NCBI GenBank assembly: GCA_900549775.1
Contig: URPR01000001.1
Coordinates: 1 to 64,000 of the forward strand
Origin: an uncultured Oscillospiraceae bacterium
GTDB lineage: Bacteria; Bacillota; Clostridia; Oscillospirales; Acutalibacteraceae
DNA length: 64,000 bases
Direction: 5' to 3'
Positions 1 to 9,099 of this stretch are shown here, piece by piece; within the stretch, counting starts at the first letter, position 1; every line of letters starts with the position of its first letter. A program made the translations under genes and the position numbers. The notes below the pieces were generated by a model. It was given only the letters and a program-made list of their open reading frames with translations. It was not told the DNA's origin and did not search any database.

Positions 1-66
1 TTAACCAATCTACTCTTCAAAAGGAGAACCATAAAAACATTTCATGCCCCTTATGGTACTCCACAG

Positions 67-143
<77 letters not shown>

Positions 144-164
144 ATATTTAATTTTTACAATATA

Positions 165-193
165 ACTATATCATTTTATAAAGTCGTAGTCAA
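165..193 (-). promoter_or_regulatory. sigma-A promoter of tRNA-fMet
   Basis: On the minus strand: TTGACT, 17-bp spacer, TATAGT, about 20 bp upstream of the tRNA 5' end. Confidence 0.7.
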
Positions 194-293
194 TACATTT
201 TTTCAAAATATTTATAAATTTATTTTAGCGTAAATAAAAGAAACTTTAACCAACTAACCTGCTAGATTTTACTCCATATAAAGTTAAGTATGT

Positions 294-322
294 TTGAAAA
301 AATAATAAATAGATAATATAAT
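294..322 (+). promoter_or_regulatory. sigma-A promoter of yqzL-like/recO
   Basis: TTGAAA, 17-bp spacer, TATAAT, followed by a GGGGG ribosome-binding stretch and the ATG at 344. It probably drives the yqzL-like gene, recO and mutS2. Confidence 0.75.
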
Positions 323-343
323 TAAAGCGGGGGAATTTATGAT

Positions 344-502
344 ATGAAAGAGGAACTGGCTTGGAATAACTTTGCTAGTACGGGTAAGGTTGTTGACTAC
401 TTGAACTATGTGAATGTGAAAGATAAAAATATATCGAAAGGTAACGGCTTTTATGCAGGTAAGCACGAGCGGGATAATAATATTAGAAAAGGATATTTCT
501 GA
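344..502 (+). CDS. YqzL-like small protein (52 aa)
   Basis: A 52-residue protein starting MKEELAWNNFASTGKVVDYL. The pattern of a Trp near the N-terminus followed by F-x-x-TG-x-x-x-x-YL resembles the short YqzL family of Firmicutes, which usually sits directly upstream of recO, as here. Its function is unknown in the family. The start has a strong G-rich ribosome-binding site and a consensus promoter 22 bp upstream. The last 50 nt overlap recO in another frame, so translation of the two is probably coupled. The family call rests on length, N-terminal pattern and position. Confidence 0.7.
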   Translation: MKEELAWNNFASTGKVVDYLNYVNVKDKNISKGNGFYAGKHERDNNIRKGYF

Positions 503-1199
503 AAATGATAAATTAGTGACAATTTTGACTAAAGACTGTGGCGTAATACGTGCTTTTGCAAAGGGCGCTAAAAAATTAAAAAATAAAAACTTTTCGGCGC
601 TCTCTTTATTTAGTTATTCCGACCTGGTGTTGTACAAAGGCCAGGATAAATACATAATAAACGATGCTTACCTGAAAAAGAGCTTTTTTGAGTTGAGAAA
701 AAACATAGAAAATGTAGCCTTGAGCCAATATTTTTGTGAAGTGGTTTTAGCATTAGTTGGAGAATCTCCGGAAAGTGAAAACGTATTGAGGCTGATTTTG
801 AATTCCTTTTATTATTTGATGGAAGAAAAACAAGACAGATCTATAATAAAATCGGTTTTCGAGATGAGAGTTTTATCAATGTCAGGATATATGCCTGACT
901 TAACAATGTGCGCAAATTGTGGAAAGTTTAGCGACATTAAAATGAATTTTGTTCTAACAAAAGGTCAGTTAATATGCTCAGACTGTTCAAAAAGGCAGCT
1001 AGGAACTATAGAATTAAACAGCGACGTTTTAGCAGCTCTTAGATATACAGTATACGCTGAGTTCAATAAAATGTTCTCGTTTACACTTTCTAATGAAAAT
1101 AAAAAGAGATTGGCAAGAATAACAGAGCAATATTTATTGCATTGTGTGGATAAAAATCTAAAAACTTTAGACTTTTATAATCGCATAAATACGGGATGA
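453..1199 (+). CDS. recO: DNA repair protein RecO
   Basis: RecO (248 aa) helps load RecA on SSB-coated single-stranded DNA together with RecF and RecR. The N-terminal OB-fold begins with the typical pattern GIIILEKD...NDKLVTILT, and the helical C-terminal domain holds a four-cysteine zinc site (C153, C156, C175, C178). Length is normal for Firmicutes. The start overlaps the upstream yqzL-like gene by 50 nt and mutS2 follows after 39 nt, making a DNA-repair operon. Its partner recR lies at 55 kb in the same window. Confidence 0.95.
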   Translation: MQVSTSGIIILEKDISENDKLVTILTKDCGVIRAFAKGAKKLKNKNFSALSLFSYSDLVLYKGQDKYIINDAYLKKSFFELRKNIENVALSQYFCEVVLALVGESPESENVLRLILNSFYYLMEEKQDRSIIKSVFEMRVLSMSGYMPDLTMCANCGKFSDIKMNFVLTKGQLICSDCSKRQLGTIELNSDVLAALRYTVYAEFNKMFSFTLSNENKKRLARITEQYLLHCVDKNLKTLDFYNRINTG

Positions 1200-1238
1200 T
1201 GTCGTTATTTAGAAGAAGTAAAATGAAAAGGGGTAATT

Positions 1239-3599
1239 ATGGATAAACAAAAATATTATAAAAATTTGGAGTTAAATATAATTTTAAGAAAGCTATCGGA
1301 AATGGTGGATTGTGACGATGCTAAAGATATAATTTTAAACTTAGAGCCTCAAACAGATTTGCAAAAAGTGAAGGATTTGTTGAAAGAAACGGAAGATGCT
1401 TATTATTTAATGGCTAGGTACTCTTTACCGTCTTTTTGCGGATTAAACAATGTAAGAAGTGCGTTGAAAAGAGCGGAAAATAGTGGTCTTTTAAATACAG
1501 TTGAGCTTTTAAAAATATCAGACCTGTTGCAGGTTTTTGATAGTTTAAAGTTATTCAGGAAAAGCATGAAAGATGACGTAACGACCAGCCTTGACGGTAG
1601 ATTTAGTTTAATTTTTACTAATAACTCTTTAAAAAGAGAAATAAAAAATTGCATATTATCTGAAGATGAAATCTCCGATAATGCTTCGCCTGATTTAGCG
1701 AGGATTCGCAAGGGTATAAAGAAAATTTCAAATAAAATAAGAGAACAGCTGGATAATATGATAAAGTCTAGAACTTTTCAAAAGTATTTACAATCCCCGA
1801 TAGTTACACTGCGAAGTGAGCGATTTGTGCTGCCTGTAAAATCAGAATATAGAAATGAAGTTTCGGGGTTAGTTCATGGTACCTCATCGAGTGGCTCTAC
1901 TGTATTTATAGAACCTATGAGCGTAGTTCAGGCAAACAACGAAATAAGAATACTTAAGGATAAGGAAAAACAGGAAATAGAAAAGATTCTTTTTTTGCTT
2001 TCTGAAAAAGTTGGCGAAAATAGTAGCGCTATTTTAAAAAGCTATTGGTTAGCAGTAGAATTAAATGTAATTTTCGCAAAGGCCAGTTTGGCTTATAAAA
2101 TGAAAGCCTGTGTCCCGAAGATTAATAATAACGGTATAATAAACTTAAAAAAGGTCAGGCATCCTCTCATAAGTGAAAAAACAACAGTTCCGATTGACAT
2201 AAGCCTAGGGGGAAAGTTTGATACTCTGGTAATAACGGGACCTAACACTGGCGGTAAAACAGTTTCTTTAAAAACTGTCGGACTTTTTACACTTATGGTT
2301 ATGTGCGGGTTGATGGTTCCGCTCGTTGAAGGTAGCGAATTATCGGTATTTGACAATGTGCTGTGCGATATAGGCGACGAGCAAAGCATAGAGCAGTCTT
2401 TATCTACATTTTCATCGCATATAGTGAACATCGTAGACATACTAAAGGCGGCTAATAATAAAAGTCTTATTTTACTTGACGAACTTGGAGCTGGCACAGA
2501 TCCGGTTGAGGGTGCAGCTTTAGCTACAGCAATTTTAGAAAAGTTGAGGGAACGCGGTTCTAAAGTAATAGCGACGACTCATTACACAGAACTGAAAGAA
2601 TATGCTCTTTTGGAAAAGGGTGTTGAAAACGGTAGCTGTGAATTTGACGTAGAAACACTTAGGCCAACTTATAGGTTATTAATTGGAATTCCGGGAAAAT
2701 CGAATGCACTGGAGATTTCTAAGCGACTCGGAGTAGATAATGAAATTATATTGAAGGCTCAACGGCTTTTAAACACAGAAAGAGTGCGTTTTGAGGACAC
2801 TATAGGTGAGCTGGAAAAGGTTAGACAAGAAGTAGAAAAAGAAAGGCTAAAAGCAGTTGAAATCTCGCAAAAAATAAGTATAGAACGGGAAATTTTAAAA
2901 AAGGAAAAAGCAAAATTTCAAAAGGAATGTCAAGCGAAGCTTCAACAAGCCATGGCAAAGTCAAGCGAGATAGTGGCAAAAACTAAGTACAAAGCGGATG
3001 AAGTTTTAAAAATGGCAGGAAAAATTCAGAAAGAGAAAAATTACTCAGAACATTCGATAAAGGGCTTAAAGAAAGACATAGATGAGCTCGATAATATGGC
3101 TAATCCTGTTGTTCAGAAAAGACCTGAAAACTATAAACTTCCTAGAAAACTTAAAGTGGGAGATAACGTACTTATTTTCGATATTGACAAAAAAGGAGTA
3201 ATAACTGATATAAGCAAAGACGGAAAAAGCGTTACAGTTCTGGCGGGAATAATAAAAACAAAAGTTCCTATAGATAATGTAAAACTTATAGGCAGTGAAG
3301 ATAAAAAAACACCGATAAAGAGAATTATAAAAAGTACTGGCAACAAGATGAATTCTGTTATTAAAAGAGAGCTTGATTTAAGAGGACAAACCGCGCTAGA
3401 AGCTATAATGGAAATTGATAAATTTATAGATAATGCGTTGCTGATGGGTGTAAATCAGTTGACGATAATACATGGAAAAGGTACAGGAAAATTGCGGCGT
3501 GAAATCCATAATCATTTGAAGAAAAATAAATATATAAAAAGCTATAGGTTGGGAACTTTTGGCGAAGGTGAGTCCGGAGTTACTATTGTAGAGCTATAA
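1239..3599 (+). CDS. mutS2: Endonuclease MutS2
   Basis: A 786-aa MutS2. It lacks the MutS mismatch-recognition domain, carries the MutS-type ATPase (Walker A GPNTGGKT at residues 334-341, Walker B region LLDELGAGTDP) and ends with a Smr nuclease domain over about the last 75 residues (LDLRGQTALEA, then IIHGKGTGKLR). Between them lies a charged coiled coil (about residues 520-620). Family members limit homologous recombination and, in Bacillus, act on collided ribosomes. It follows recO in one operon and is closed by the hairpin at 3607. Confidence 0.96.
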   Translation: MDKQKYYKNLELNIILRKLSEMVDCDDAKDIILNLEPQTDLQKVKDLLKETEDAYYLMARYSLPSFCGLNNVRSALKRAENSGLLNTVELLKISDLLQVFDSLKLFRKSMKDDVTTSLDGRFSLIFTNNSLKREIKNCILSEDEISDNASPDLARIRKGIKKISNKIREQLDNMIKSRTFQKYLQSPIVTLRSERFVLPVKSEYRNEVSGLVHGTSSSGSTVFIEPMSVVQANNEIRILKDKEKQEIEKILFLLSEKVGENSSAILKSYWLAVELNVIFAKASLAYKMKACVPKINNNGIINLKKVRHPLISEKTTVPIDISLGGKFDTLVITGPNTGGKTVSLKTVGLFTLMVMCGLMVPLVEGSELSVFDNVLCDIGDEQSIEQSLSTFSSHIVNIVDILKAANNKSLILLDELGAGTDPVEGAALATAILEKLRERGSKVIATTHYTELKEYALLEKGVENGSCEFDVETLRPTYRLLIGIPGKSNALEISKRLGVDNEIILKAQRLLNTERVRFEDTIGELEKVRQEVEKERLKAVEISQKISIEREILKKEKAKFQKECQAKLQQAMAKSSEIVAKTKYKADEVLKMAGKIQKEKNYSEHSIKGLKKDIDELDNMANPVVQKRPENYKLPRKLKVGDNVLIFDIDKKGVITDISKDGKSVTVLAGIIKTKVPIDNVKLIGSEDKKTPIKRIIKSTGNKMNSVIKRELDLRGQTALEAIMEIDKFIDNALLMGVNQLTIIHGKGTGKLRREIHNHLKKNKYIKSYRLGTFGEGESGVTIVEL

Positions 3600-3606
3600 T
3601 AAAGAA

Positions 3607-3640
3607 GCGCACAAGTGAATTGCTTGTGTGCTTTTATATT
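3607..3640 (+). terminator. Rho-independent terminator after mutS2
   Basis: A 9-bp stem (3607-3615 with 3623-3631, one G-T pair), 7-nt loop, then TTTTATATTTTG. It closes the recO-mutS2 operon. Confidence 0.85.
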
Positions 3641-3803
3641 TTGTTATAAAATCTGTAAAAAAATAATGCAAAGTGATATAAAATATTTCTTTTAAAATTG
3701 ATAAAATATGACATAATAATCATATTATATAAATGAAGAATTTTTAATTGTACTATATTATTCGTGATATTAACTTTATAAATTGGTTAAAGTTGTTCAT
3801 ATA

Positions 3804-3835
3804 AACAATTTTAAATAATTTTATTTAAAATTGTT
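3804..3835. repeat. 14-bp AT-only hairpin upstream of a secreted-protein gene
   Basis: Perfect inverted repeat, 3804-3817 with 3822-3835, loop ATTT, inside the very AT-rich 275-bp gap before 3917. It could be a regulator site or a transcript hairpin. No other feature is clear in this gap. Confidence 0.45.
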
Positions 3836-3916
3836 GTGTTTTATTTTGATTTTATGATATATTATATTGACGTCAAAAACGATACAAAATTTTACAAAGA
3901 GGAGTATGAATAAAAA

Positions 3917-4459
3917 ATGAAAAAATCAATTTGTAGTTTGTTAATGTGTGCTACTTTAGTAAGTATATGGGGTGTTACCACTGTATTTGCTGATAAAATT
4001 TCTGTTTTATCTATTTTTAAAAATCCGGAGAACTTTTCAGAAGAAGAAAAGTATGAATTGGCTGTAAAATTAATGATGTATGACAAAGGCACAGCAGAAG
4101 ATGTGGCAGAAGGAGAAGCTAAAGGCATGGACGAAGAAAAAGCTAGAAATATGGCGATGTATATGTTTCGTGATGATTGGACAATAGATAAGAAGATTGA
4201 TATGTTTTATGACCGTGAACCTGGTGATAAAGCTCTTGCATTAAGAGCAACCGCAGTGCTATATGCGTTTGGTGTCCTAATTCCTTATGCAGATGAAGAT
4301 GAAGAGGCAAAATTGTACGATGAAGTGGCGAAAGAGCCGAATGGAGAGGAGGAAATACTAAAAGGTAGGGATGAATATATAAAACATCGTATACGAGGAC
4401 AGTTAGTGCGTTTACAAATGGAAATACAAAGAATGCTGGAATTAGAGGTTGAGATATAA
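3917..4459 (+). CDS. Hypothetical secreted protein (180 aa)
   Basis: I do not recognise this family. The protein has a classic Sec signal peptide (MKKSIC, hydrophobic stretch, cleavage near VFA-DK at about residue 26) and a mature part of about 154 residues that is acidic and apparently all-helical, with no cysteine, so it is probably soluble and extracytoplasmic. An earlier ATG at 3908 runs into a stop after four codons, so 3917 is the start; GAGGAG lies just upstream. It is a single-gene unit with its own terminator at 4478. Confidence 0.75.
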   Translation: MKKSICSLLMCATLVSIWGVTTVFADKISVLSIFKNPENFSEEEKYELAVKLMMYDKGTAEDVAEGEAKGMDEEKARNMAMYMFRDDWTIDKKIDMFYDREPGDKALALRATAVLYAFGVLIPYADEDEEAKLYDEVAKEPNGEEEILKGRDEYIKHRIRGQLVRLQMEIQRMLELEVEI

Positions 4460-4477
4460 TTCATGCTAAATGGGCAA

Positions 4478-4506
4478 CCCTTGATATTTTATATCAAGGG
4501 CTTCTT
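4478..4506 (+). terminator. Rho-independent terminator
   Basis: A 10-bp perfect stem (4478-4487 with 4491-4500, loop TTT) followed by CTTCTTTACTTTT, 19 nt after the secreted-protein stop codon. Confidence 0.85.
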
Positions 4507-4533
4507 TACTTTTCGGAGTTTTTGAGCTATAAT
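4505..4533 (+). promoter_or_regulatory. Likely promoter of prfB
   Basis: TTTACT, 17-bp spacer, TATAAT. Transcription would start near 4540, which argues against translation starting at 4535 and for the ATG at 4589. Confidence 0.55.
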
Positions 4534-4588
4534 ATTGTACAAAATAGTAAATTTAGTTTTTAAATGTAACTATAAAAAGGAGATTCCA

Positions 4589-5698
4589 ATGATACAACTG
4601 GAGGAATTAAAACTTAAGCTTTCAGAAAATGAACCTTTGATTGAAGATTTAAAGGAAGCAATTGGGGTGCCGAGACTGGAAGAGGAAATAAAAGAGCTTG
4701 AGAAAGTTTCGTCTGTGCCGGACTTTTGGGATGATATTGAAAATTCTCAGAAGATTTTACAGAAGATCAGTTTTTTAAAATCTCGAGTAAAAAATTATAA
4801 AAAATTAAAAAACTTATATGAAGACACGGAAACTTTGATAGATTTAGCTATAGAAGAAAAAGATCTTTCGCTCCTTGATGAAGCGAGAAAAAATGTTGAA
4901 TTAGTTCAAAAAGAACTGGAGAATCAACGTTTAGAAATTCTTTTAAATGGAGAATTTGACTCTAAAAATGCGATTTTAACACTTCACGCTGGTGCAGGTG
5001 GCACTGAAGCTCAAGACTGGGTCGATATGCTTTACAGAATGTACTGTCGGTGGGGTGAAAGACATAATTACAAAGTAAAAACGCTGGACTATTTAGATGG
5101 TGACGGTGCTGGCTTAAAAAGTGTTGTGTTCTCTATAGAAGGTATCAACGCTTATGGATATTTAAAGGGAGAAGCAGGTGTACATAGGCTGGTTAGAGTG
5201 TCTCCCTTTGACTCTTCCGGAAGACGCCACACTTCTTTTGCGTCTCTTGAAGTTATGCCGGAAATAGACGATGACGTGCAAGTTGATATATCTCCGGAAG
5301 ACGTAAAGATGGACGTATATAGAGCTAGCGGAGCAGGTGGACAACACATAAACAAGACATCTTCAGCCGTAAGATTAACTCATATACCGACGGGAATAGT
5401 TGTAGCGTGCCAAAACGAAAGAAGCCAGCATCAAAATAGAGAAGTGGCTATGAAAATGTTAAAATCAAAGCTTATGGAGATAAAAGAAAGGGAACATCTT
5501 GAAAAGATAGAAGATATAAAGGGTGTTCAGAAAGAAATAGGCTGGGGCTCTCAAATTAGATCGTATGTGTTCATGCCGTATACTATGGTAAAAGACCACA
5601 GAACCGGATTTGAAATGGGCAATGTCAATGCGGTTATGGATGGTGACTTGGATGGATTTATTAACGCTTATTTAAAGAGCCAGAGCCAATCTGACTAA
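4589..5698 (+). CDS. prfB: Peptide chain release factor 2
   Basis: RF2 (369 aa) releases completed proteins at UGA and UAA codons. The GGQ motif that enters the peptidyl transferase centre is at residues 250-252 within RASGAGGQHINK, followed by the conserved SSAVRLTHIPTG and the C-terminal VKDHRTGFEMGNV. I chose ATG 4589 because it has an AAAGGAG site and begins the family-typical helix (MIQLEELKLKLSENEP); the frame stays open upstream but lies ahead of the likely transcription start. Unlike many bacterial prfB genes, it is read in one frame with no UGA-containing programmed frameshift. Confidence 0.96.
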   Translation: MIQLEELKLKLSENEPLIEDLKEAIGVPRLEEEIKELEKVSSVPDFWDDIENSQKILQKISFLKSRVKNYKKLKNLYEDTETLIDLAIEEKDLSLLDEARKNVELVQKELENQRLEILLNGEFDSKNAILTLHAGAGGTEAQDWVDMLYRMYCRWGERHNYKVKTLDYLDGDGAGLKSVVFSIEGINAYGYLKGEAGVHRLVRVSPFDSSGRRHTSFASLEVMPEIDDDVQVDISPEDVKMDVYRASGAGGQHINKTSSAVRLTHIPTGIVVACQNERSQHQNREVAMKMLKSKLMEIKEREHLEKIEDIKGVQKEIGWGSQIRSYVFMPYTMVKDHRTGFEMGNVNAVMDGDLDGFINAYLKSQSQSD

Positions 5699-5731
5699 AA
5701 CTTCTTACTAAAATGAAAGGTGCACCAACAA

Positions 5732-6244
5732 ATGAAGTTATATATACAGGATTCTAAAGATCAAAATGTATCTCGTTTTTTAATATATGATTCTTTATCT
5801 AAGTTAAAATATAGAACATCAGTTGAGTATGCACCTTTGACTGTGAAGATGGATGTTTACGACAATAACCACAGAGTTGCGAAAATTCGGAAAAGGGATA
5901 TTTTATTTTTAAAAACGTATACGATTTCTGCACTAACTAAAAAAATAAAGGTTATTGGGAAAATTTCTGATTCTGAAATAATGTTTTATATAAATGGAAT
6001 AAACTGGTTCTTCGCTGGAGAAATATTAAAAAAGGACTTTAGTGTAGTTAATGTTGATAACAGCATTGTTATGAGCCATCGTGCCAAGTGGAGTAGCGGT
6101 AAGGTTTACTATGAGTTAGATGTAAGCGACAATCAAAACGAGCTTTTATGTGTCTGTATAGCACTTTGCATTGACATGCTGGAAGTTGACACAGAATTTT
6201 CTAAAAGTGAAAAATTTAAAAATCCAATGGGGAATATTACTTAA
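5732..6244 (+). CDS. LURP-one-related / tubby C-terminal-like protein (170 aa)
   Basis: The protein looks like the bacterial LURP-one-related (YxjI-like) family: a compact beta-rich chain without signal peptide or membrane segment, with short strands ending in basic turns (VAKIRKRDILFLKTYTI, KIKVIGKISDSEIMFYINGI). The family fold is a tubby-like beta barrel around a hydrophobic helix and no reaction is established. ATG 5732 is preceded by AAAGG; an in-frame GTG at 5720 overlaps that site and is less likely. It lies between prfB and typA, probably in the same transcript. The family call is by pattern only. Confidence 0.55.
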   Translation: MKLYIQDSKDQNVSRFLIYDSLSKLKYRTSVEYAPLTVKMDVYDNNHRVAKIRKRDILFLKTYTISALTKKIKVIGKISDSEIMFYINGINWFFAGEILKKDFSVVNVDNSIVMSHRAKWSSGKVYYELDVSDNQNELLCVCIALCIDMLEVDTEFSKSEKFKNPMGNIT

Positions 6245-6265
6245 AAATATAAGGAGATTTTATTT

Positions 6266-8083
6266 GTGGGAAAGAGAGAAAATTTAAGAAATATTGCAAT
6301 CATTGCGCACGTTGACCATGGAAAAACTACTCTGGTCGATAAGATGTTAAAGCAAAGCGGCGTTTTCAGGGCTAATGAGTCTGTACAGGAAAGAGTTATG
6401 GATTCAAATGACCTTGAAAGAGAAAGAGGCATTACGATACTTTCAAAAAACACGGCCGTTATGTACAATGGTGTTAAAATAAATATAGTAGACACTCCTG
6501 GTCATGCTGATTTCGGTGGGGAAGTAGAGCGCATTTTAACGATGGTAGATGGTGTGTTGCTTTTAGTAGATGCTTTTGAAGGTTGTATGCCACAGACTAG
6601 GTTCGTTTTGAAGAAAGCTTTAAATTTAGGGAAAAAGCCGATAGTTGTATTAAACAAAATAGATAGATCTGGTGCCAGACCGAACGAAGTAGTTGATGAG
6701 GTTTTGGACTTATTTATAGAGCTAGGTGCCAACGATGACCAGCTTGATTTCCCGGTTATTTACGCTTCTGCTAAAGAAGGATATGCAACCTTGGACTACA
6801 ATGAAAAAGGTGTTGACTTAAAGCCGCTTTTTGAAAAAATAATAAATGAGGTACCAGCTCCGAAAGGTGACTTGGACGGACCGTTCCAGATTTTATTTTC
6901 AAACATAGATTATGATGAATATGTGGGGAGAATAGGCATAGGCAGAGTAGAAAGAGGTAAGGTAAAAAGCGGACAAAGCGCTGTTCTGTGTTGTTTAGAC
7001 GGCACGACAAAAAATGTAAAAATCACTAAACTTTATACATTTGAAGGACTTAAAAGAACAGAAACGCATGAAGCCCTACTCGGTGACATAGTTAGCGTTT
7101 CAGGAATCTCAGATTTGAATATAGGCGAAACTATATGTTCGCCCGAAAAAGTGGAAGCTTTGCCATTTGTAAAGATAGATGAGCCTACTGTATCTATGCT
7201 TTTCATGGTAAATAACAGCCCATTTGCGGGACATGATGGTAAATATGTGACTTCCAGAAATATAAGAGACAGGCTTTTTAAGGAAATAGAAACCAATGTT
7301 GCAATGAAAGTTGAAGAAACAGATTCCGCAGATACTTTCAAAGTATCCGGTAGAGGCGAACTACATTTGTCCATACTCATAGAAACAATGAGACGCGAAA
7401 ATTTTGAGTTCCAGGTTTCTAGGCCGCAGGTTATATTTAAAAAGGTTGACGGTAAAACTTTTGAACCTATTGAACTTTTAATGATAGAAGTTCCGGACAA
7501 TTACGTAGGAGCGGTTATGGAAAAACTTGGTGCCAGAAAATCAGAACTTTTAAACATGAACACACGAGGAGAAGGAACAACTCATTTGGAGTTTAAAATA
7601 CCGGCCAGATGCTTAATGGGGTATAGATCAGAATTTTTAACCGACACAAATGGAAATGGGATTATGAACCATGTGTTTGATGGGTATGAGCCGTACAAAG
7701 GAGATATTCAACAAAGAAACTCTGGGTCGCTGGTTGCTTTTGAAACAGGAGAAGCTACAGCTTATGGGTTATTTGCTGCGCAAGAAAGAGGAAGACTGTT
7801 TATAGGTGCCGGCACGCCCGTGTATGAGGGCATGATAGTAGGAGCCAACCCAAAAACGGAAGACTTGGTAGTTAACGTTTGTAAGAAAAAGCACATGACT
7901 AACACGAGAGCTTCTGGCTCAGATGATGCATTGAAGCTTACACCTCCTACCATTATGAGTTTGGAGCAATCACTTGAGTTTATAACAGATGACGAACTTG
8001 TGGAAGTGACTCCTAAAAATATAAGGTTAAGGAAAATTTACTTAACGAAAGAGCAAAGAATAAAAGCTATGAATAGAAAGTAA
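6266..8083 (+). CDS. typA: Ribosome-associated GTPase TypA/BipA
   Basis: TypA (605 aa) is a translational GTPase of the EF-G family that binds ribosomes and assists 50S assembly and growth under stress. The G1 motif AHVDHGKTT starts at about residue 14, followed by switch I RERGITI, G3 DTPGHADFGGEV and G4 NKID. Domains II, III and V follow, with the BipA-specific C-terminal region at the end. The start is GTG with AAGGAG 10 nt upstream. Length is normal. Confidence 0.96.
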   Translation: MGKRENLRNIAIIAHVDHGKTTLVDKMLKQSGVFRANESVQERVMDSNDLERERGITILSKNTAVMYNGVKINIVDTPGHADFGGEVERILTMVDGVLLLVDAFEGCMPQTRFVLKKALNLGKKPIVVLNKIDRSGARPNEVVDEVLDLFIELGANDDQLDFPVIYASAKEGYATLDYNEKGVDLKPLFEKIINEVPAPKGDLDGPFQILFSNIDYDEYVGRIGIGRVERGKVKSGQSAVLCCLDGTTKNVKITKLYTFEGLKRTETHEALLGDIVSVSGISDLNIGETICSPEKVEALPFVKIDEPTVSMLFMVNNSPFAGHDGKYVTSRNIRDRLFKEIETNVAMKVEETDSADTFKVSGRGELHLSILIETMRRENFEFQVSRPQVIFKKVDGKTFEPIELLMIEVPDNYVGAVMEKLGARKSELLNMNTRGEGTTHLEFKIPARCLMGYRSEFLTDTNGNGIMNHVFDGYEPYKGDIQQRNSGSLVAFETGEATAYGLFAAQERGRLFIGAGTPVYEGMIVGANPKTEDLVVNVCKKKHMTNTRASGSDDALKLTPPTIMSLEQSLEFITDDELVEVTPKNIRLRKIYLTKEQRIKAMNRK

Positions 8084-8095
8084 TGATTTCAAATG

Positions 8096-8134
8096 TGCCT
8101 GCGAAAGTTGTATGTAGCACGACTTTCGTGGGCA
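8096..8134 (+). other. Stable hairpin between typA and folD
   Basis: A 13-bp stem (8096-8108 with 8122-8134, two G-T pairs) and 13-nt loop. No U-run follows, so it may be a transcript-end protector or a weak attenuator rather than a full terminator. Confidence 0.5.
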
Positions 8135-8167
8135 TAAGTAACTTTAAAGCGAGAAAGGGGGATTTAT

Positions 8168-9019
8168 TTGGCTAAAGTTATAGATGGTAAAAAAATAGCT
8201 GAAAATATGCAGAATGAACTTAAAAAGGAAACTACAGAGCTTAAAAAAAATGGAATAGACTTAACTTTAGCTGTTATTTATGTTGGAGATGATTTAGCAT
8301 CGAAGATTTATATTAACAATAAAAGAAAAGCATGTGACTACGTTGGAATAAAGATGAAGGAATTTAAATTTGACTGCAATGCAAGCGAAAATGACATTTT
8401 AAGATTAATAAATGAACTTAATATGGATAAAAGTGTAACGGGAATAATGGTGCAGATGCCACTGCCACATCAAATAAATGCAAAGAAGATTGTAGGAGCA
8501 ATTAATCCGCAAAAGGATGTGGATGGGTTTAGCGAAGTAAATTTGGGGAAAATAATAACGAAAAATTATGATTTTTTACCTTGTACACCTGCTGGCATTA
8601 TGGAGATTTTAAATTCGGAAAATATTGAAATAAAAGGAAAACGTTGTGTAGTTGTGGGGAGGAGCAATATAGTTGGGAAACCTTTATCGTTGATGCTACT
8701 TAACAATGATGCAACCGTGACGATTTGCCATAGCAAAACAGAAAATTTAAAGGAAGCTTGCAAAAATGCTGATATATTAATATCTGCAGTAGGTAAGAAG
8801 AACTTAATAACTGCAGATATGGTGAAGAAAGATGCAGTTGTTATTGACGTTGGAATAAATAGAAATGAGTTCGGGAAAATCTGTGGAGATGTAGATTTTG
8901 AAAATATAAAAAAAGTAGCGTCTTATATTACACCTGTTCCAGGTGGTGTTGGACCTGTAACGGTTGCGATGCTGATGAAAAATGTAGTATTATCTGCAAG
9001 AAAATTGCTAAAGATTTAA
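8168..9019 (+). CDS. folD: Bifunctional methylenetetrahydrofolate dehydrogenase / cyclohydrolase
   Basis: FolD (283 aa) interconverts 5,10-methylene-THF, methenyl-THF and 10-formyl-THF using NADP, supplying one-carbon units for purines and formyl-Met. Seen are the substrate-site Y-x-x-x-K region (IYINNKRKACD), the signature GIMVQMPLPHQ, the motif NPQKDVDGF, the Rossmann motif VVGRSNIVGKPLS and the C-terminal TPVPGGVGPVT. Translation begins at TTG 8168 behind AAAGGGGGA. The gene appears to be monocistronic, with a new promoter right after it. Confidence 0.96.
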   Translation: MAKVIDGKKIAENMQNELKKETTELKKNGIDLTLAVIYVGDDLASKIYINNKRKACDYVGIKMKEFKFDCNASENDILRLINELNMDKSVTGIMVQMPLPHQINAKKIVGAINPQKDVDGFSEVNLGKIITKNYDFLPCTPAGIMEILNSENIEIKGKRCVVVGRSNIVGKPLSLMLLNNDATVTICHSKTENLKEACKNADILISAVGKKNLITADMVKKDAVVIDVGINRNEFGKICGDVDFENIKKVASYITPVPGGVGPVTVAMLMKNVVLSARKLLKI

Positions 9020-9020
9020 G

Positions 9021-9049
9021 TTGATAAAATAAAAAATGAATGATAAAAT
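9021..9049 (+). promoter_or_regulatory. Promoter of the hemolysin III-like gene
   Basis: TTGATA, 17-bp spacer, TAAAAT, immediately after the folD stop. Confidence 0.55.
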
Positions 9050-9099
9050 AGAGGCAGTTATGAAGTCAACATCACGTGAAACGAAAGAGTGTGAAACAA

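Noticed and set aside
4535..4588. Upstream extension of RF2 from 4535
   Set aside because: It begins before the likely transcription start and lacks a ribosome-binding site; family alignment starts at 4589.
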